This document shows positions 17,981-27,382 of a stretch of 64,000 bases of DNA, in pieces. Both the position numbers and the translations under genes were made by a program. Origin of the DNA: Rhodocyclaceae bacterium (GTDB lineage: Bacteria > Pseudomonadota > Gammaproteobacteria > Burkholderiales > Rhodocyclaceae); contig JAGRGB010000101.1 in the NCBI GenBank assembly GCA_020445745.1, positions 21,353-85,352 on the forward strand. The letters are read 5' to 3'. The notes beneath the pieces were generated by a model. That model saw only the letters and a program-made list of their open reading frames with translations, was not told the DNA's origin and made no database searches. Every line of letters begins with the position of its first letter. Position 1 is the stretch's first letter.

Positions 17981-20083
17981 TCAGGGCTCGCCCTGACCGG
18001 ACAGCAGTGTCAGCCGATAGGCGGGCATCGGCCGCGGGCTGCCACCGAACTGCAGGCGCACGTCGGTGCTCTGCCCGGGTGCGAGCTGCCCGTCCGGCAG
18101 GAACACACGCAGGTACGGTGCGCCGTCGGCGGTCGTACCGCTGGCGTTGATCATCTTCGTCCCGGCCGGCAGGTCCCGTGCGATCACCAGCAGGTGGGTG
18201 TCGATGATCGACGTTCCGGCATTGCGAATGCGAATCACGTCTGCAGCCACGCCGCCGGCGGCCCGTGCCTGGTCGGGCAGCCGGGTAATGGTCGCCTGCG
18301 CGGTGACGTCCAGAAACTCCAGCCCCATGTCGCGCCGGGACAGGGCATCGTCGTTGTCCTCGGCGCGACCGCTGAGCGGGAAACCGTCGATCGCACCGAG
18401 CGCCGCCAGATCCGGCCGGTAGATCGAATACTGGACGTCGATCGGGCTGAGCTGGAACATCTTCGTCGGCGACGCCGGGTCGTGACGCACGAATGCCGGA
18501 TCGTAGAGCGCGTTCTCGACGAAGTCGGTCAAGTCGTCGACCTGCGCATTGGCCAGACCCAGACCCGGGGACGAGCCGCTGCCGCGCGGGTGGGTGAAGC
18601 GCTCGGAAAGCGTGCCGGCGGCGGCCGCGACGGCGTCCTGCGGCACACCGTCGTTGAAGTAGCGCACGACGTCCCGCACCGAGGTGAACAAGCCGTTGTG
18701 GAAATAGAAGCGCGCATCCTTCAATTGCCGCAGGGTCAGCACGCGGAACTTGAAGGCGTCACTGTCCCGCCCGGTGACCTCGCGCCGGCCGTCGTCGCGG
18801 AAGTCGGGGTCGTTCCTGCCGGCTCGATTCAGCGCCTGCAGTGGATGGTCGGCTAGGCCGAGGTTGTAGAAGTTCTCCTCGACGAACTGCCCGACGCCGG
18901 CGACGTCCGGATCGTCCACCTGCTTGTTGAGCATCGGGCCGCTATGGCAGCTGTAGCAGCCTGCGCCGCCATCGCGCGCATCGGTGAAGAACAGCCTTGC
19001 ACCGCGGCGCTGCGCGGGGGTCAAAGCGTCGTTGTCACCGTCGAGGAAGCGATCCCAGCCGGTGTCGCGCGTGACCGAGGTGCGCAGGAAGGTGGCGGTC
19101 GCGCGAAATGCCGTGATGTCGTTGATCAGCGCATCGCAACCGCCGGGCGCGGGCGGGAAACTGGGGCTGCAGCCGGGGGCCGCGGCGGCTTCCTGGGGGA
19201 AGGCCTCCTGGAACAGCTTGATGAAGGCCGGGATCTTCTGCAACTCGGCCGACTGGTCTTCCAGCATGCGGTGGGCATCGAGCAGCAGCAGCGCGACGTT
19301 TTCCTGCGCCGGATGGCCGAACGGGTTCAGGCCGCCGGGCGAACTGTCGGGCTCGCCGGCAAAGCCGCCCATCAGCAGGCGGTTGTTGAACGCCGCACCG
19401 ATCACGCCGGGGGCGTTGCGCGCGACGCTGTCGAGGGCGTCGAGCCGGCCGGTCGCCAGCAAGCGGCCCGGATCGGGCAGCTTGCGGCCGCGGGCCGGGC
19501 TTCCGACCGCGAATTCGTAGATGTCGGTGAGCGTCGGCAGTTCGTCCACCAGCGCATCGCCGGCAAACAGGGGGGTCGCCCGCAGTGGCGGCAGAACATC
19601 GGTTCGCGCGCGCCGCCGGGGCACGAAATTGCCGTTCCGATCCGTGTAGTGCCGGCCCTCGCCGCCCACCGCGAAATTGAACAAGGTCCCCGACTTGGAC
19701 GCCGATTCGCCCTGATGGCAGCTGCCGCAGGAGGCGGTCTGGGCGATCTCGCGGATGCCGCCGAACTCCTCGCGCACCCTGGCGGTGCGTACCGGGTCGT
19801 GGAACAGTTGCTTGCCGAGGTAGCGTTTGGCCTCGGTGGTCTCGAAGAACGGATCCGGGCTGCCATCGGCGCGCCGCGGTTGTGGCAGCTCGCTGTCGTC
19901 GGCGGGCACCATCAGTGTTTCGATGCCGCCGACCTGCATGTCGATGAAACTGCGCAGTGCCACCGGACCTTCATCGGCGCTTGCCGCGCCCCACGCGAAC
20001 GCCATCGCCAGGCCGCCTGCGGCCATTGCCCCCTGCCGCCGGCTGCGGGCGTCGCGGACTCGATGCTTCGATCTATTCGTCAT
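17981..20083 (-). CDS. Dihaem cytochrome c peroxidase / MauG-like exported protein
   Basis: 700 residues from an ATG with GAGGAGAACC upstream. There is a signal peptide (to about residue 36) and two c-type haem motifs: CGSCH at 119-123 and CYSCH at 376-380. The first sits in the CCP/MauG context RYLGKQLFHDP; the second is preceded by ALTPAQRRGARLFFTDARDG. The last 150 residues form a beta-rich extension (ARDLPAGTKM, QSTDVRLQFGGSPRPMPAYR), making it far longer than the 330-residue CcpA type. It is likely a periplasmic peroxidase or oxidase of unknown partner. An exported unknown protein lies 360 bases upstream on the same strand. Confidence 0.85.
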   Translation of the reverse strand: MTNRSKHRVRDARSRRQGAMAAGGLAMAFAWGAASADEGPVALRSFIDMQVGGIETLMVPADDSELPQPRRADGSPDPFFETTEAKRYLGKQLFHDPVRTARVREEFGGIREIAQTASCGSCHQGESASKSGTLFNFAVGGEGRHYTDRNGNFVPRRRARTDVLPPLRATPLFAGDALVDELPTLTDIYEFAVGSPARGRKLPDPGRLLATGRLDALDSVARNAPGVIGAAFNNRLLMGGFAGEPDSSPGGLNPFGHPAQENVALLLLDAHRMLEDQSAELQKIPAFIKLFQEAFPQEAAAAPGCSPSFPPAPGGCDALINDITAFRATATFLRTSVTRDTGWDRFLDGDNDALTPAQRRGARLFFTDARDGGAGCYSCHSGPMLNKQVDDPDVAGVGQFVEENFYNLGLADHPLQALNRAGRNDPDFRDDGRREVTGRDSDAFKFRVLTLRQLKDARFYFHNGLFTSVRDVVRYFNDGVPQDAVAAAAGTLSERFTHPRGSGSSPGLGLANAQVDDLTDFVENALYDPAFVRHDPASPTKMFQLSPIDVQYSIYRPDLAALGAIDGFPLSGRAEDNDDALSRRDMGLEFLDVTAQATITRLPDQARAAGGVAADVIRIRNAGTSIIDTHLLVIARDLPAGTKMINASGTTADGAPYLRVFLPDGQLAPGQSTDVRLQFGGSPRPMPAYRLTLLSGQGEP

Positions 20084-20442
20084 TGCGGTTCTCCTCGATC
20101 GGATGGGCGGCCCCGTTCCGCGATCGGCGGCCGGACGGCCTGGGCGTGGAGCTCCGCGCGGGTGATGTGCCCGGGATCCGGCATCCGCGCGGCATCCACG
20201 TGCAATGGAGTCTGGCGACGGCGATTCACGCGCCCATGCCGGATTCGTCACGCATTGGTCACGCAGCGGCGGGGCCGGCGCGACGACGGCGCTTCCGATG
20301 GACAGATGACGATCGGATGCGGTCGTCGTGGCCCGGGCCGGCATGGGCAGGGAAACCGGAGTCGGCTCCCACGCCGTCGGCTCGCCGGGCGTCCCGGTCC
20401 GGCGCGACGGTCGCGGGAGTCGTCGCGAAGGACGCCGCCGAG
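20084..20442. other. Gene-free interval upstream of the dihaem protein gene
   Basis: No convincing coding frame was found on either strand. The only notable item is a short direct repeat of TCACGCA near 20247-20262. It presumably contains the promoter of the MauG-like gene. Confidence 0.4.
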
Positions 20443-21009
20443 CTACCGCGTGCTCGCGCCGCGCGGCGCCAGTTTCAGCCAGAGCTGGGCATCGAAGGGG
20501 ACCAATGTCCCGCCGGCATCGCCGTGCGACGAGTACTGGCGGGCCTTGCCGTACAGGACCTTTTCATAGGTGATGGCCGTCACCGCATAGCGGCTGTCCT
20601 CGAATGGCAGCGCAAGGCGCGCGAGCAGCTCCGGATCGCGGATCGCGGCGTTGGCAAGTGCGTCTCGCCGTCCCCGGGGCGTACTGGCCACCCGGGCCGC
20701 CCAATCGGGCAGCCGAAGTGCCGCGTCGGCGATGTGCCGTGACACCCATGGGAACGCGACCGCGCGGCCGAGGGAAAAGGATGTGAGGTGTCGCGCATTT
20801 GCCGGTCGGCTGCGCAGCCATTCGGTGACGATCCTGCGATAGGTCTCCTCGCCGACCTCGCAGCGTTCGAAAGCGTTCACGTGGGGTCGGAACGTCGCGT
20901 AGGGCCGATCCGGATGCTCTTCGACATACGGAGAACAGGCGTCGCTCACGCAAGGTGCCAGCGCCAGCATGCAACACGTCGCGGCACGGCGGAGGGCCTT
21001 GCGAGTCAC
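20443..21009 (-). CDS. Exported protein of unknown function
   Basis: 188 residues from GTG; a start 45 bases further up is possible. The N-terminus VTRKALRRAATCCMLALAPC is a plausible signal peptide and is followed by a Cys-containing segment (DACSPYVEEHPDRPYATFRP). The rest is rich in Arg and aromatic residues, with a repeated helical look (RLPDWAARVASTPRGRRDAL). No domain is recognised. Gene order on this strand (unknown exported protein, then the MauG-like protein) leaves open a substrate or partner relationship, which is only a guess. Confidence 0.6.
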   Translation of the reverse strand: MTRKALRRAATCCMLALAPCVSDACSPYVEEHPDRPYATFRPHVNAFERCEVGEETYRRIVTEWLRSRPANARHLTSFSLGRAVAFPWVSRHIADAALRLPDWAARVASTPRGRRDALANAAIRDPELLARLALPFEDSRYAVTAITYEKVLYGKARQYSSHGDAGGTLVPFDAQLWLKLAPRGASTR

Positions 21010-21084
21010 CGCCAACGCTCCGGGTGTCCGCCGCAACCCGTACCCTTGCCGCACACCCGGAGGAGGGCAGGATTCATCGCGATG

Positions 21085-21522
21085 TCAGGCCAGCCCATCA
21101 ATGGCATCACGAAGTCTGGCCTTCCATTCTTCCAGCTTGTCGACACTGAGAGCCAAGGCATCGTCGACTTCATCGATCGTGTAATCGATTCTCAACCAAA
21201 GCTTGCCGGTACTCTTGCCACCCATGCGAAAGGTTTCGCCGACACCGGTGATCGATCCCAGGGGAATCTCGATGGCCCGGTCGAACATCTGCATTTCGAA
21301 ACAGAGGTGGCTGTCCGTCAATATCAAACAGCCCAGTCCCTGGATCTGGGAGCTGCCTTTCGACTCCTGAGCAGCCAGAAATACCGCCCTGTCGACAGCC
21401 TCGATCTCGTTGCCTTCGCATCGACCACGGATTCTCCTCTCGAATTCGTCGTGTCTCTTCTTGAGGAACACCACCAGGATCCCGACGACGAGCACGACGA
21501 CGATGATCGACAGATACGGCAT
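21085..21522 (-). CDS. Membrane-anchored small protein with PH-like C-terminal domain
   Basis: 145 residues. A single N-terminal membrane helix (MPYLSIIVVVLVVGILVVFL) is followed by a charged linker and a beta-rich domain (GLGCLILTDSHLCFEMQMFD, IEIPLGSITGVGETFRMGGK, LWLRIDYTIDEVDDALALSV). It ends in a helix (EEWKARLRDAIDGL). The strand-rich region plus closing helix resembles bacterial PH or GRAM-like domains that read membrane surfaces. This assignment is from pattern only. The ATG directly precedes the membrane helix; longer readings have no sense upstream. Confidence 0.7.
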   Translation of the reverse strand: MPYLSIIVVVLVVGILVVFLKKRHDEFERRIRGRCEGNEIEAVDRAVFLAAQESKGSSQIQGLGCLILTDSHLCFEMQMFDRAIEIPLGSITGVGETFRMGGKSTGKLWLRIDYTIDEVDDALALSVDKLEEWKARLRDAIDGLA

Positions 21523-21815
21523 GACTGATTCCCTGCTCGAACGAGCCCTCGTCATTTGCGAACAACGCCCACGCCGCGCTGCCGCCGAGAGCCTGCACGG
21601 CATCTCGCGCACGCCCCCTCGATCGACTTGGTGCACCGAGGCGCTGCGACGGGGCGTCCCGCAGCGCCGGCGCGCCGTGGAGATCACGATGCAGCCGCGC
21701 CACGCTTCGCATCGGATCCGTCCCATGCCGGCCGGCAGACCACCGCGGCACGATGCGAATCGCCGCTCGACCGGCGATCATGATCCAGGCTGTCCGACGG
21801 GCACCCGGTACGCAG

Positions 21816-22247
21816 TCACGTGGGTCTTCCGGAAGCGTGGCTCGAACAGAACGTGATGACATGTCCCGCCAGTTCCCGGACCGTGAATATCTCATGATCG
21901 ACGGCAGGTCGAGCCTCGATCGGTGAAGGGTCGAGCCCGAGCGATGCGAGGTGCCGGTGGCTTGCCTGCAGGTCGTCGACCATGAGGTCGAACGAGGCAT
22001 CTCCGGCAATGATCTTCTCTTTCAGCATCAGGATCAGATGTGTGCCCCCGCGCATTTCATGGACGGACACCCGGCGCCCATCGAATATCGCGCGCATGCC
22101 GACGAGACGCATGAACCGGGCCGATTCCTCCATGCGGTCGGTCTCCGGCACGACGCGGGCCACCGCGACCGCCGGCCGCTGATCGTCACGCTTTATTTCG
22201 AAATCCCTGCCGGCTCCCGAAATTCGACTTGACGGCCGGCCGGGCAT
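21816..22247 (-). CDS. VOC (glyoxalase/bleomycin-resistance) family protein
   Basis: 143 residues. The VOC beta-alpha-beta-beta-beta pattern shows as VARVVPETDRMEESARFMRL then VGMRAIFDGRRVSVHEMRGG, THLILML, DLMVDDLQASHRHLASLGLD and DHEIFTVRELAGHVITFCSS. The likely metal ligands are the His of THLILML and the Glu of HEIFTV region, but these are tentative. A start later in the frame (near VAVARVV) is possible. The substrate is unknown. Confidence 0.75.
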   Translation of the reverse strand: MPGRPSSRISGAGRDFEIKRDDQRPAVAVARVVPETDRMEESARFMRLVGMRAIFDGRRVSVHEMRGGTHLILMLKEKIIAGDASFDLMVDDLQASHRHLASLGLDPSPIEARPAVDHEIFTVRELAGHVITFCSSHASGRPT

Positions 22248-22298
22248 GGCGAGGGTGCCGGGAAGCGTGGCATGCCGGCCGTCACGCCGGCGCGCCGC

Positions 22299-22640
22299 CT
22301 AGGCCGCGCCATTCGCATCGGGCAGGTGGCGTGCAACCCTGGCCTCGAGCAGCCGGACCAGGACGGGGTCCATGAAGCCGTAGTCGTCCGGGATGTCGAG
22401 GCACACTATCCTTGCCCTGCCGAGATACCGCCTGAACCGCGCGGAGAGTCTGTTTCGGTGGGCCTTTTCCATCACGAAGACGATCTCTGCCCACTCCAGC
22501 AGTTCGGGTGTGACAGGGTTTTCCGCGTCATGATTGAGGCCTGCGGACGCACACACCACACCTGGGTACGCGGAAAACACCTGCTCTGCCGTCGGACTGC
22601 GCAAGCGATTCTGACTACAGATGAACAGCAGGTGCTTCAT
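22299..22640 (-). CDS. Low-molecular-weight protein tyrosine phosphatase-like protein
   Basis: 113 residues. The catalytic P-loop C-x5-R-S is at residues 9-16 (CSQNRLRS) in MKHLLFICSQNRLRSPTAEQ. The acidic loop with a candidate general acid is DIPDDYGFMDP near residues 82-92. The protein is shorter than classical LMW-PTPs (about 150) and matches the compact COG4551-type predicted phosphatases. It would remove phosphate from tyrosine or arginine; the target is unknown. An upstream longer reading is not credible. Confidence 0.85.
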   Translation of the reverse strand: MKHLLFICSQNRLRSPTAEQVFSAYPGVVCASAGLNHDAENPVTPELLEWAEIVFVMEKAHRNRLSARFRRYLGRARIVCLDIPDDYGFMDPVLVRLLEARVARHLPDANGAA

Positions 22641-23052
22641 GTCGACGCCCTCGGTCAGCCAAACCCGGGCGGGCGGCGCAGGCCGCGGACCAACCCGCCC
22701 CGCCGCCCGCGATTCCGCCACTTGCCGATCGCCATCCCGCAATCCATGGTCACCGTGCCGGGAGGCGGCGATGGCCGGCCCGGGGCCACCCCTGGCAGTG
22801 CGGGCACCGGTGACAAGAGGCGCGGCGTCGCGGGCGAATATCGCGGTGTCCGCCCGTGGCGCTTCATCCGGCCGACGGGGGCGTCCGGGTCGCGAGAGCA
22901 TACATCCGACCGGCCAGCGATCGCCATCCGCCAGCAATCCCGGTCGCCCGCTCCCCGCTGCACCGCGCCGTCCCGGCCGATCGACTTGCCGCCCTTCACC
23001 GGCGCCGCCCCATTTCCCCACTGCAGGCGCGCCGTCATCGCGCGGGCGCCGG
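22641..23052. other. Gene-free GC-rich interval
   Basis: About 410 bases between tatD and the phosphatase gene, both on the minus strand. Open frames here are Arg/Pro/Gly-rich translations without domain structure. No hairpin or repeat stood out. Confidence 0.4.
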
Positions 23053-23838
23053 CTAGGCCGCCCGCCGGCCAAGCCCACAACGCGGCAGGCATCGGCCCAC
23101 GTTGCGGCTCGTTTCCTCCTCGACCAGTTCCCTCGGCACGTCGCGCAGTTCCGCCAGCACCTGCGCATAACGCGCAACCTGGGCGGGTTCGTTGCGCTGG
23201 CCCCGCGCCCAGGCGGGCGGCATGTCCGGTGCGTCGGATTCGAGCACGATCGCCGACAGCGGCAGCGTCGCCGCGAGCTCGCGGATGCGACGCGAGCCCG
23301 GGTAGCTCATCGCGCCACCGAAACCGAGCCCGAAACCGAGGCCGATCATCTGATCGGCCTGCTGGCGACTGCCATTGAAGGCATGGGCGATGCCGCCGGG
23401 CACCCGGATTCTTCGCAGTTGCTTGAGAACGGCGTCCACCGCGCGCCGCACATGCAGCAACACCGGCAGATCGAAACGGCGCGCCAACTCGAGCTGGGCG
23501 ACGAAGACCCGTTGCTGGCGATCGAAATCCGGATGTCCCTGGTACAGATCCAGGCCGATCTCGCCGACCGCCACGACCTCGCCGGCGGCGAGCCGTTGCT
23601 CGAGCATGGCGAGGTCCCTTTCCGGCGCCGCCCGCTCCGCATACAGCGGGTGGATGCCGTAGGCGATCCGGCATTCCGGGTAGCGGCGGCCAGCGTCCGC
23701 GGCCCGCTCGAAGGCGTCGGCCGCCACCGCCGGCACGACCAGCAGGCCGAGGCCGGCCGCCCGGGCCCGTGCGACGACCAGGTCGCGGTCGGCATCGAAC
23801 TCGGCGGCATCGAGGTGGCAGTGGCTGTCGATCAGCAC
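23053..23838 (-). CDS. tatD: TatD family metal-dependent hydrolase (DNase)
   Basis: 261 residues. It is an amidohydrolase-fold TatD enzyme with N-terminal HxH metal site (MLIDSHCHLD), metal-bridging Glu in AVGEIGLDLYQGHPDFDRQQ, His in LPVLLHVRRAVDAV, and the SDAPDMPP motif at about residue 205. Members are 3'-5' nucleases and may act in DNA repair. The usual HAFNGS segment (GIAHAFNGSRQQADQMIGLG) is present. It starts 16 bases after the enoyl-CoA hydratase stop, so the two are likely co-transcribed. Confidence 0.93.
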   Translation of the reverse strand: MLIDSHCHLDAAEFDADRDLVVARARAAGLGLLVVPAVAADAFERAADAGRRYPECRIAYGIHPLYAERAAPERDLAMLEQRLAAGEVVAVGEIGLDLYQGHPDFDRQQRVFVAQLELARRFDLPVLLHVRRAVDAVLKQLRRIRVPGGIAHAFNGSRQQADQMIGLGFGLGFGGAMSYPGSRRIRELAATLPLSAIVLESDAPDMPPAWARGQRNEPAQVARYAQVLAELRDVPRELVEEETSRNVGRCLPRCGLGRRAA

Positions 23839-23854
23839 ATCGCCACGTGGCGCG

Positions 23855-24655
23855 TCAGCGCCCCCGCCAGCTGGGCGTGCGCTTGGTCATGAAGGCATCG
23901 ATGCCTTCGGCGGCATCCTCGGTCATCATGTTGCAGGCCATCACCTCGCCGGCGTATTGGTAGGCTGCGTCCAGCCCCATCTCCAGCTGTCGGTAGAACA
24001 TCTCCTTGCCCATCGCGATCGCCTTCGGCGACTTGGCGAGAATCGACCCGGTGAGGCGCGCGATCTCGTCGTCGAGCGCCTCGATCGGCACCACCCGGTT
24101 CACCAGCCCGCGGGCGCGCGCCTCGTGGGCGTCGATGAAGTCTCCGGTGACCAGCATTTCGAAGGCCTGCTTGCGCCCCATGTTGCGCGCCAGGCCGACG
24201 CTCGGCGTCGAGCAGAACAGGCCGACGTTGATGCCGGAGACAGCGAAGCGCGCGCTGTCCACGGCGACCGCCAGGTCGCACATCGACACCAGCTGGCAAC
24301 CGGCCGCGGTGGCGATGCCGTGGATCCGGGCGATCACCGGCTGCGGCATCGCCACGATCCGCATCATCGCCTTGCTGCACAGCTTGAACAGATTCTGCTG
24401 GAAGGCCTTGACGTGATTGGCCCGCATCTCCTTGAGATCGTGGCCGGCGCAGAAGGCCTTGCCGGCACCGCCGAGCACGACCACGCGCAGGTCGGGGTCG
24501 GCAGCGACGCGATCGAGCTCGGCGATCAGCGTCTCGAGCATCTCCATCGACAACGCGTTGAACTGGTGCGGCCGATTCAGGGTCAGGTGGCAGATGCCGC
24601 CTTCGTCGCGGCGCAGCAGGATGCCGTCGGCGGACGGCTCGGGCACGGCACTCAT
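23855..24655 (-). CDS. Enoyl-CoA hydratase/isomerase family protein
   Basis: 266 residues. It has a crotonase fold with the oxyanion region GKAFCAGHDLKEMRANHVKA and the second loop IHGIATAAGCQLVSMCDLAV. The fatty-acid enzyme's catalytic Glu pair is not intact in the usual form: the loop reads VGLFCSTPSVGLARNMGRK, a pattern seen in enoyl-CoA hydratase-domain proteins (ECHDC3-like) of uncertain substrate. The ATG at 24655 has GGAGGAG upstream; earlier in-frame Met codons are less likely. It precedes tatD on the same strand. Confidence 0.9.
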   Translation of the reverse strand: MSAVPEPSADGILLRRDEGGICHLTLNRPHQFNALSMEMLETLIAELDRVAADPDLRVVVLGGAGKAFCAGHDLKEMRANHVKAFQQNLFKLCSKAMMRIVAMPQPVIARIHGIATAAGCQLVSMCDLAVAVDSARFAVSGINVGLFCSTPSVGLARNMGRKQAFEMLVTGDFIDAHEARARGLVNRVVPIEALDDEIARLTGSILAKSPKAIAMGKEMFYRQLEMGLDAAYQYAGEVMACNMMTEDAAEGIDAFMTKRTPSWRGR

Positions 24656-24977
24656 GGTCAGGATCTCCTCCGGCATGATTCGACAGGGCATGTCGCCATG
24701 TTAGCCGCGCGCGCGGCCGGCCACCAGACGGACACGTATGGACGGGGACCTGGTCCGGCCCGTCGGGCGCACAGCCATCCACCCCGATCACCGGCGCATC
24801 GTGGCCAGCCGGCCCGATGGCCGTGGCGACCGCGCGGGATCGCTCGCGACCACGGACCGTCGTGGGGACCGCACGGCCGTTTACGATCGATGCGACGATT
24901 CCCGCGGGACGCGCGCGGCGCGGCGTCGAGGACGGCGCCAGCGCCGCACGCCCGCCCCGCCCTTCAGCGCACGGTCG
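24656..24977. other. Gene-free interval
   Basis: About 320 bases between the enoyl-CoA hydratase start and the lipoprotein stop. Frames on both strands are Arg-rich and lack domains. It should hold the hydratase-tatD promoter. Confidence 0.4.
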
Positions 24978-25613
24978 TCAGCGGCATGCCGGCGAGGCGC
25001 CCAGGCTGCCACCGCGACCATCGTCGAGCGTGGCGAGCCAGTGGGCGACGTCGTCGATCAGCCGCTGGCTGGCCTGCCGCAGCGCCACGGCGCCACCAGC
25101 CGCATCGGCACTCGCGGCCTCGGCGTTGACCGTCATCCGGGTCTCGGCAAGCAGGGCATCGGCCCGCGGCGAGATCAACAAGGCGCGCGCTTCGATTACG
25201 CCATGGCTGGCGGTCGGCGAATCGAAAACCTGGCTGAATTCGTCCAGTTCCAGCCGCAGCAGGCAGCCGCCGCCGTCGGGTAGCGCGAGGTCGAAGGCCC
25301 GCCGCATCGCCGTCTGGATCAGTTCCGAAGGTGCCGCTACCCAGCGGTTCTCGGTATAGGTCAGCCGCCGCTGGTCGGACCGATCCGCGAACCGGTACTG
25401 CATGCCGGACGAGCCCAGCCAGCTCGGCGCCCGCACCTCGAGCAGGCGCAGGGGCACCGCCGGTGCGTAGCTGGCCTCGGCCGGCGGCCCGAAATCGTGC
25501 AGCGTGATCGCCTTCGGCAGCGTACCGACGCCGCCGCAGCCGGACATGGCCGCGACGGCGAGCGGCAGCATGGTCCGCCGGGCCCGCGCCCGGACGGTTC
25601 TTCGAGGGGTCAT
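24978..25613 (-). CDS. ABC-type transport auxiliary lipoprotein (PqiC-like)
   Basis: 211 residues. The lipoprotein signal ends in lipobox AAMSGC. The mature part (LPKAITLHDFGPPAEASYAP, YRFADRSDQRRLTYTENRWV, AAPSELIQTAMRRAF) matches the ABC_trans_aux / PqiC family, which forms an outer-membrane-side ring with MCE proteins. Its ATG overlaps the MlaD-like gene stop by 4 bases. It is last in the ppx-mlaE-mlaF-mlaD-pqiC operon, so the set probably makes a trans-envelope lipid conduit. Confidence 0.9.
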   Translation of the reverse strand: MTPRRTVRARARRTMLPLAVAAMSGCGGVGTLPKAITLHDFGPPAEASYAPAVPLRLLEVRAPSWLGSSGMQYRFADRSDQRRLTYTENRWVAAPSELIQTAMRRAFDLALPDGGGCLLRLELDEFSQVFDSPTASHGVIEARALLISPRADALLAETRMTVNAEAASADAAGGAVALRQASQRLIDDVAHWLATLDDGRGGSLGASPACR

Positions 25614-26584
25614 CTGCGGGGGGTCTCCTGCTGGGTGCCGGACAGCACCGGCCCTTCGTAGCCGGCCTCGCCGGGCCCCGGCGGCTGCCGGCCTCGACCA
25701 AGCAGCAGCATCTGGGGCGCGGCCTCGACTTCGCGGAACAGGCTGGAGATCTGCCGCGAGGTGTCTGCCAGCTCCTGCAGCAAGGCGTTGAGGCGCGGCA
25801 GCGTGCCGGTCATCAGGCCCTGTCCTGCGCCGTCGAACAGCCGGTTGAAGTTGTGGGCGGTGTCTTCGAGCTTGGTCATCAGCTGGCGGAAGTCGCTGAT
25901 CGCCGGCGACGCCTCGCGGCCTAGCTTCTCGAAGTTGGCGAGCACCTGGGGCAACTGGCCGAGCTGATCGGGCCCGACCGCCTCGCGGATCGCCACCAGC
26001 GTCTGCGGCGCCTCGGCGAAGGTCCGGTCGACGTTGGTCGACGCATGTTCCAGCCGGTCGAGCACGCGCTCGACCCGCGCAACATTGTCGTCGCTGAGGA
26101 TCCGGGTCAGCCGGTCGGCCATCTCGCTGATCCGGTTGAGGGTGTTGAGCGCAGCGTCGGAGGCTTGGTCGAGCAGGCCAGGCTTCAGTTCGATGCGCGG
26201 CAGGCCGTCGCTGCCAGCGGTGAGCGGGCGCGGGTCCTCGCCGCTATCCTCCAGCTGCACGAAGGCCAGTCCGGTCACGCCCTGGTAGCCTAGGCTGGCG
26301 CGGGTGCCGGCGGTCACCGGCAGGTCGTCGCGCAGGTTGATGCGCACGACGATCAGGCGCGGGTCGTCCGGGTCGATGCCGATCGCCTCGACGCGTCCCG
26401 CCTCGATGCCGCGAAAGCGCACCTGCGCCTCGACGTTGAGGCCGGTGATGTTGCTGGTCGACACCAGCAGGTAGCGCTTCAGGTTCTCGACCGGCTCGCC
26501 GAACCACCACAGCGCGGCGGCCAGCGCCGCCCCGAGCAGGATCACGAAGATGCCTGCGACCAGCGCGTAGGCTCGATTTTCCAT
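25610..26584 (-). CDS. MlaD/MCE domain protein
   Basis: 324 residues. An N-terminal membrane helix (YALVAGIFVILLGAALAAAL) is followed by one MCE domain (about 38-115: NITGLNVEAQVRFRGIEAGR, then GVTGLAFVQLED), then a long helical part containing amphipathic Leu-rich repeats. This single-MCE architecture binds and shuttles lipids in the periplasm, forming a hexamer on the MlaFE transporter. The extended C-terminal helices could make the needle-like tunnel seen in PqiB/LetB relatives. Overlaps by one base with the ATPase gene and by four with the lipoprotein gene. Confidence 0.92.
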   Translation of the reverse strand: MENRAYALVAGIFVILLGAALAAALWWFGEPVENLKRYLLVSTSNITGLNVEAQVRFRGIEAGRVEAIGIDPDDPRLIVVRINLRDDLPVTAGTRASLGYQGVTGLAFVQLEDSGEDPRPLTAGSDGLPRIELKPGLLDQASDAALNTLNRISEMADRLTRILSDDNVARVERVLDRLEHASTNVDRTFAEAPQTLVAIREAVGPDQLGQLPQVLANFEKLGREASPAISDFRQLMTKLEDTAHNFNRLFDGAGQGLMTGTLPRLNALLQELADTSRQISSLFREVEAAPQMLLLGRGRQPPGPGEAGYEGPVLSGTQQETPRR

Positions 26585-27360
26585 CAGATGCTCTCCAGGC
26601 CCCGCGCCATCGCGCGCCGGCTGGTCTCGGTTCGGAAGAAACGCTCGACGAAGGGGTGATCGAGTTCAATGATACGGTCAAGCGCATCGCAGGCAAGAAT
26701 GCGGCGCTCGGCCAGCACCGCGACACGGCTCGACAGCGCCGCCAGGGTGTCGAGGTCGTGGGTCACCAGCACCACCGTCAGGCCGAGCTGCGACTGCAGG
26801 GCACGGATCAGCCGGACGAAGGCGGCACTGCGGTCGGGGTCGAGGCCGGCGGTGGGCTCGTCGAGCAGCAGCAGCTCGGGTTCCAGCGCCAGTGCCCGCG
26901 CCAGCGCCACCCGCTTGATCATGCCGCCGGACAGTTCCGCCGGCATGCGCAGCCCATGTTCCGGCTGCAGCTCGACCATCGCCAGCTTCAGCATCACCGC
27001 GTCATGGACCTCGTCCGCTGTCAGGCAGCCGAGTTCGCGCAGCGGAAACGCGATGTTGTCGAACACGTTGAATGCCGAGAACAGCGCCCCCTGCTGGAAC
27101 AGCATGCCGAAGCGCCGCCGCCGCCGCACCTGCTCGGCGCGGCTGCCGGAGAGCAGCGGCTCGCCGAACAGGCGCACCTCGCCGGCGCTCGGCGTCAGCA
27201 GGCCGACGATCTCGCGCAGCAGCGTGGTCTTGCCGCTGCCGGAGCCGCCCACCAGGGTGACCACCTCGCCGGCCGGGATCGACAGATCGACACCGTCGTG
27301 CACGACGGTCGCGCCGAAGCGCGTGACGATGCCCGCCAGCTCCACCGCCGCCACCGTCAC
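26584..27360 (-). CDS. ABC transporter ATP-binding protein (MlaF-like)
   Basis: 258 residues. It has Walker A VGGSGSGKTTLL, Q-loop LFQQGALFSAFNVFDNIAFP, ABC signature ELSGGMIKRVALARALA, Walker B LLLLDEPTAGLDP and the switch His in VVLVTHDLDTLA. The sequence is of the MlaF type, whose signature loop reads LSGGMxKR. It powers lipid transport through the MlaE-like permease 22 bases upstream in the same operon. Confidence 0.93.
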   Translation of the reverse strand: MTVAAVELAGIVTRFGATVVHDGVDLSIPAGEVVTLVGGSGSGKTTLLREIVGLLTPSAGEVRLFGEPLLSGSRAEQVRRRRRFGMLFQQGALFSAFNVFDNIAFPLRELGCLTADEVHDAVMLKLAMVELQPEHGLRMPAELSGGMIKRVALARALALEPELLLLDEPTAGLDPDRSAAFVRLIRALQSQLGLTVVLVTHDLDTLAALSSRVAVLAERRILACDALDRIIELDHPFVERFFRTETSRRAMARGLESI

Positions 27361-27382
27361 TCGCCCATCCTCGCCGCCGGAC

